Positions 4,466 through 5,595 of a stretch of DNA of 5,595 nt are shown here, piece by piece. The position numbers were made by a program, and so were the translations under genes. The notes under the pieces are model-generated. The model worked only from the letters and a program-made list of their open reading frames with translations, searched no databases and was not told the origin of the DNA. This DNA comes from an uncultured Eubacteriales bacterium (GTDB taxonomy: Bacteria > Bacillota_A > Clostridia > Peptostreptococcales > Anaerovoracaceae). The number at the start of each line of letters is the position of its first letter. Position 1 is the first letter of the stretch. The DNA is taken from positions 1-5,595 of the forward strand of contig CACYHM010000171.1 in NCBI GenBank assembly GCA_902774195.1, given 5' to 3'.

Positions 4466-5595
4466 TTACTTCTCACGCATATCATACCCGGTATCTTCAT
4501 CTATCATCTGGAGCATGATGTCAGCGAAGCGCTCGTCGAACTGCGTGCCGCGGCCGCCATCTATCTGTGCTCGGACCCTAGACTGCTCCATCGCGCCGCG
4601 GTAACTTCTGTTGCTTGTCATCGCGTCGTATGCATCGGCCACGGCTATGATGCGCGCCTGTTCAGGGATCTCTGTGCCCCCGATCCCATCAGGGTATCCC
4701 CTGCCGTCCCAGCGCTCATGGTGCCACCTCGCGCCGGTCACAAGCTCAGGTCTCTCCTCGATATTCCCTAGTATCTTAGCCCCCATCACAGGATGGTTCT
4801 TCATCGCCGCGAACTCCTCATCAGTAAGTTTGCCCGGCTTGTTGATCACGGCATCCGGAACGCCGATCTTTCCTACATCGTGGAGCAGACCCATCATGTA
4901 TATCTCATTCTGCTCCTTTTCGCTGTATCCGCAGCGCCTTGCTATCTCTCTGGAGTAATTTGCCACGCGTCCCGAATGGCCGTTGGTGTAAGTATCCTTG
5001 GCATCTATCGCATCAGCAAGAGTCTGCACCACATGCAGCGACAGGCCTTCGTTTTCTCTCGTCTTCCTTTCGACCTCATCCTCGAGATTGTGCTTCAGCT
5101 GCAGCAGCTCATCTGTTGCCTGCTCCAGATCGTATGTCACGGATCTCATGAAGGACATCAGCCTCAGATCGAGAGGTATCACCGTGTTTCCGTCTATATC
5201 CCCCTCCTCGAACGGCCACTTGAGAGGGGATCTCGCTCCCGTCATATCGCTTCCTTCGCGGAATCCGACCGCGACAAGAGCGCTGTGGACCTCCCCGCCT
5301 GCTCCCCCGGATCTGAAGATCTCCGAGTTGCCGTGCATGAACGCGGCATCCGGAACAAGATTCCTGTAGCAGTCGGTCTCGATATGTTCGACATCCCTCA
5401 GGAAAATAAGGCGGTTCATGCATATCACCATAAGCATGGCCTGAGGTGCAAAGCTCATGAAGCCGTCAGCATCTTCTCTGATCAGTTCCAGTATATGCTG
5501 AGGCAGTCCGTACGTGAACCGTATCTCTTCGCCTTCGTGCATCGCGATCGCAAAGTGAAGGCATCCGTCGTCAGTCCACGAAAACGGTATCCTCG
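4466..5595 (-). CDS. HD-GYP domain cyclic-di-GMP phosphodiesterase, N-terminus beyond window
   Basis: The frame stays open to the window edge. Residues upstream of the first ATG (5542) read RIPFSWTDDGCLHFAIA and that ATG has no ribosome site, so the true start lies outside. Counting from 5542, about residues 1-135 are an unrecognised, probably sensory region. Next is a helix likely to form a coiled coil (138-165), then the HD-GYP domain. The domain has H189, the H221-D222 pair in LLHDVGKIG, K225, KPGKLT (235-240), H250, H274-H275 with DGRGYPDG (279-286), and D303 in VADAYDAM. All usual metal and signature positions are present, so hydrolysis of cyclic-di-GMP is expected. The usual D-x-PYR end is replaced by SNRSYR, a mild variation. 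No membrane helix is visible in this part. It is the first visible gene of a possible pair with the macrodomain hydrolase. Confidence 0.92.
   Translation of the reverse strand, partial: RIPFSWTDDGCLHFAIAMHEGEEIRFTYGLPQHILELIREDADGFMSFAPQAMLMVICMNRLIFLRDVEHIETDCYRNLVPDAAFMHGNSEIFRSGGAGGEVHSALVAVGFREGSDMTGARSPLKWPFEEGDIDGNTVIPLDLRLMSFMRSVTYDLEQATDELLQLKHNLEDEVERKTRENEGLSLHVVQTLADAIDAKDTYTNGHSGRVANYSREIARRCGYSEKEQNEIYMMGLLHDVGKIGVPDAVINKPGKLTDEEFAAMKNHPVMGAKILGNIEERPELVTGARWHHERWDGRGYPDGIGGTEIPEQARIIAVADAYDAMTSNRSYRGAMEQSRVRAQIDGGRGTQFDERFADIMLQMIDEDTGYDMREK

Noticed and set aside
5290..5330. SEIFRSGGAGGE in the HD-GYP protein as a remnant GGDEF domain
   Set aside because: Only a few residues resemble FRIGGDEF, and the surrounding sequence does not follow the GGDEF pattern; the region is left unassigned.

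Overview
The window looks like a chromosomal segment from a Gram-positive anaerobe, most likely a member of the Clostridia (Bacillota). The reasons are strong purine-rich ribosome binding sites, small flavodoxins of the kind common in gut Firmicutes, a DUF4405 cytochrome-like membrane protein and a zinc-type macrodomain. This placement is inferred from protein style, not from a marker gene. Every convincing gene lies on the minus strand, so transcription runs from high to low coordinates.

Right part (5595 to 3593): an HD-GYP cyclic-di-GMP phosphodiesterase whose N-terminus runs off the window, then 39 bases, then a zinc-type macrodomain ADP-ribose hydrolase. A 98-base gap with a 12-bp inverted repeat follows.

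Middle (3494 to 2612): a five-helix DUF4405 membrane protein with two H-x13-H helices and an extracytoplasmic four-cysteine tail. It is closed by a clear Rho-independent terminator.

Left part (2584 to 1): one compact redox operon. Its promoter (TTGACA, 17 bp, TATCAT) has the -35 box inside one copy of the palindrome TTGACACCGTGTCAA. A second copy covers the predicted transcription start. The gene order is a TetR-family regulator, a cytosolic flavodoxin, an ABM/YgiN-type monooxygenase, a carboxymuconolactone decarboxylase-like gene, an exported lipoprotein flavodoxin, and a second DUF4405 membrane protein cut by the window edge. Gaps are 17 bases or less and several genes overlap.

Two operon genes are broken. 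The regulator is split by a one-base frameshift next to a perfect 7-bp hairpin. The decarboxylase-like gene has lost about 20 codons from its middle and changed frame. The intact genes suggest a TetR-controlled response to quinones or other electrophilic or redox-active compounds, with flavin carriers on both sides of the membrane and a heme-b-like protein between them. That joint role is inference. No RNA genes, CRISPR arrays, insertion sequences or phage genes were seen.
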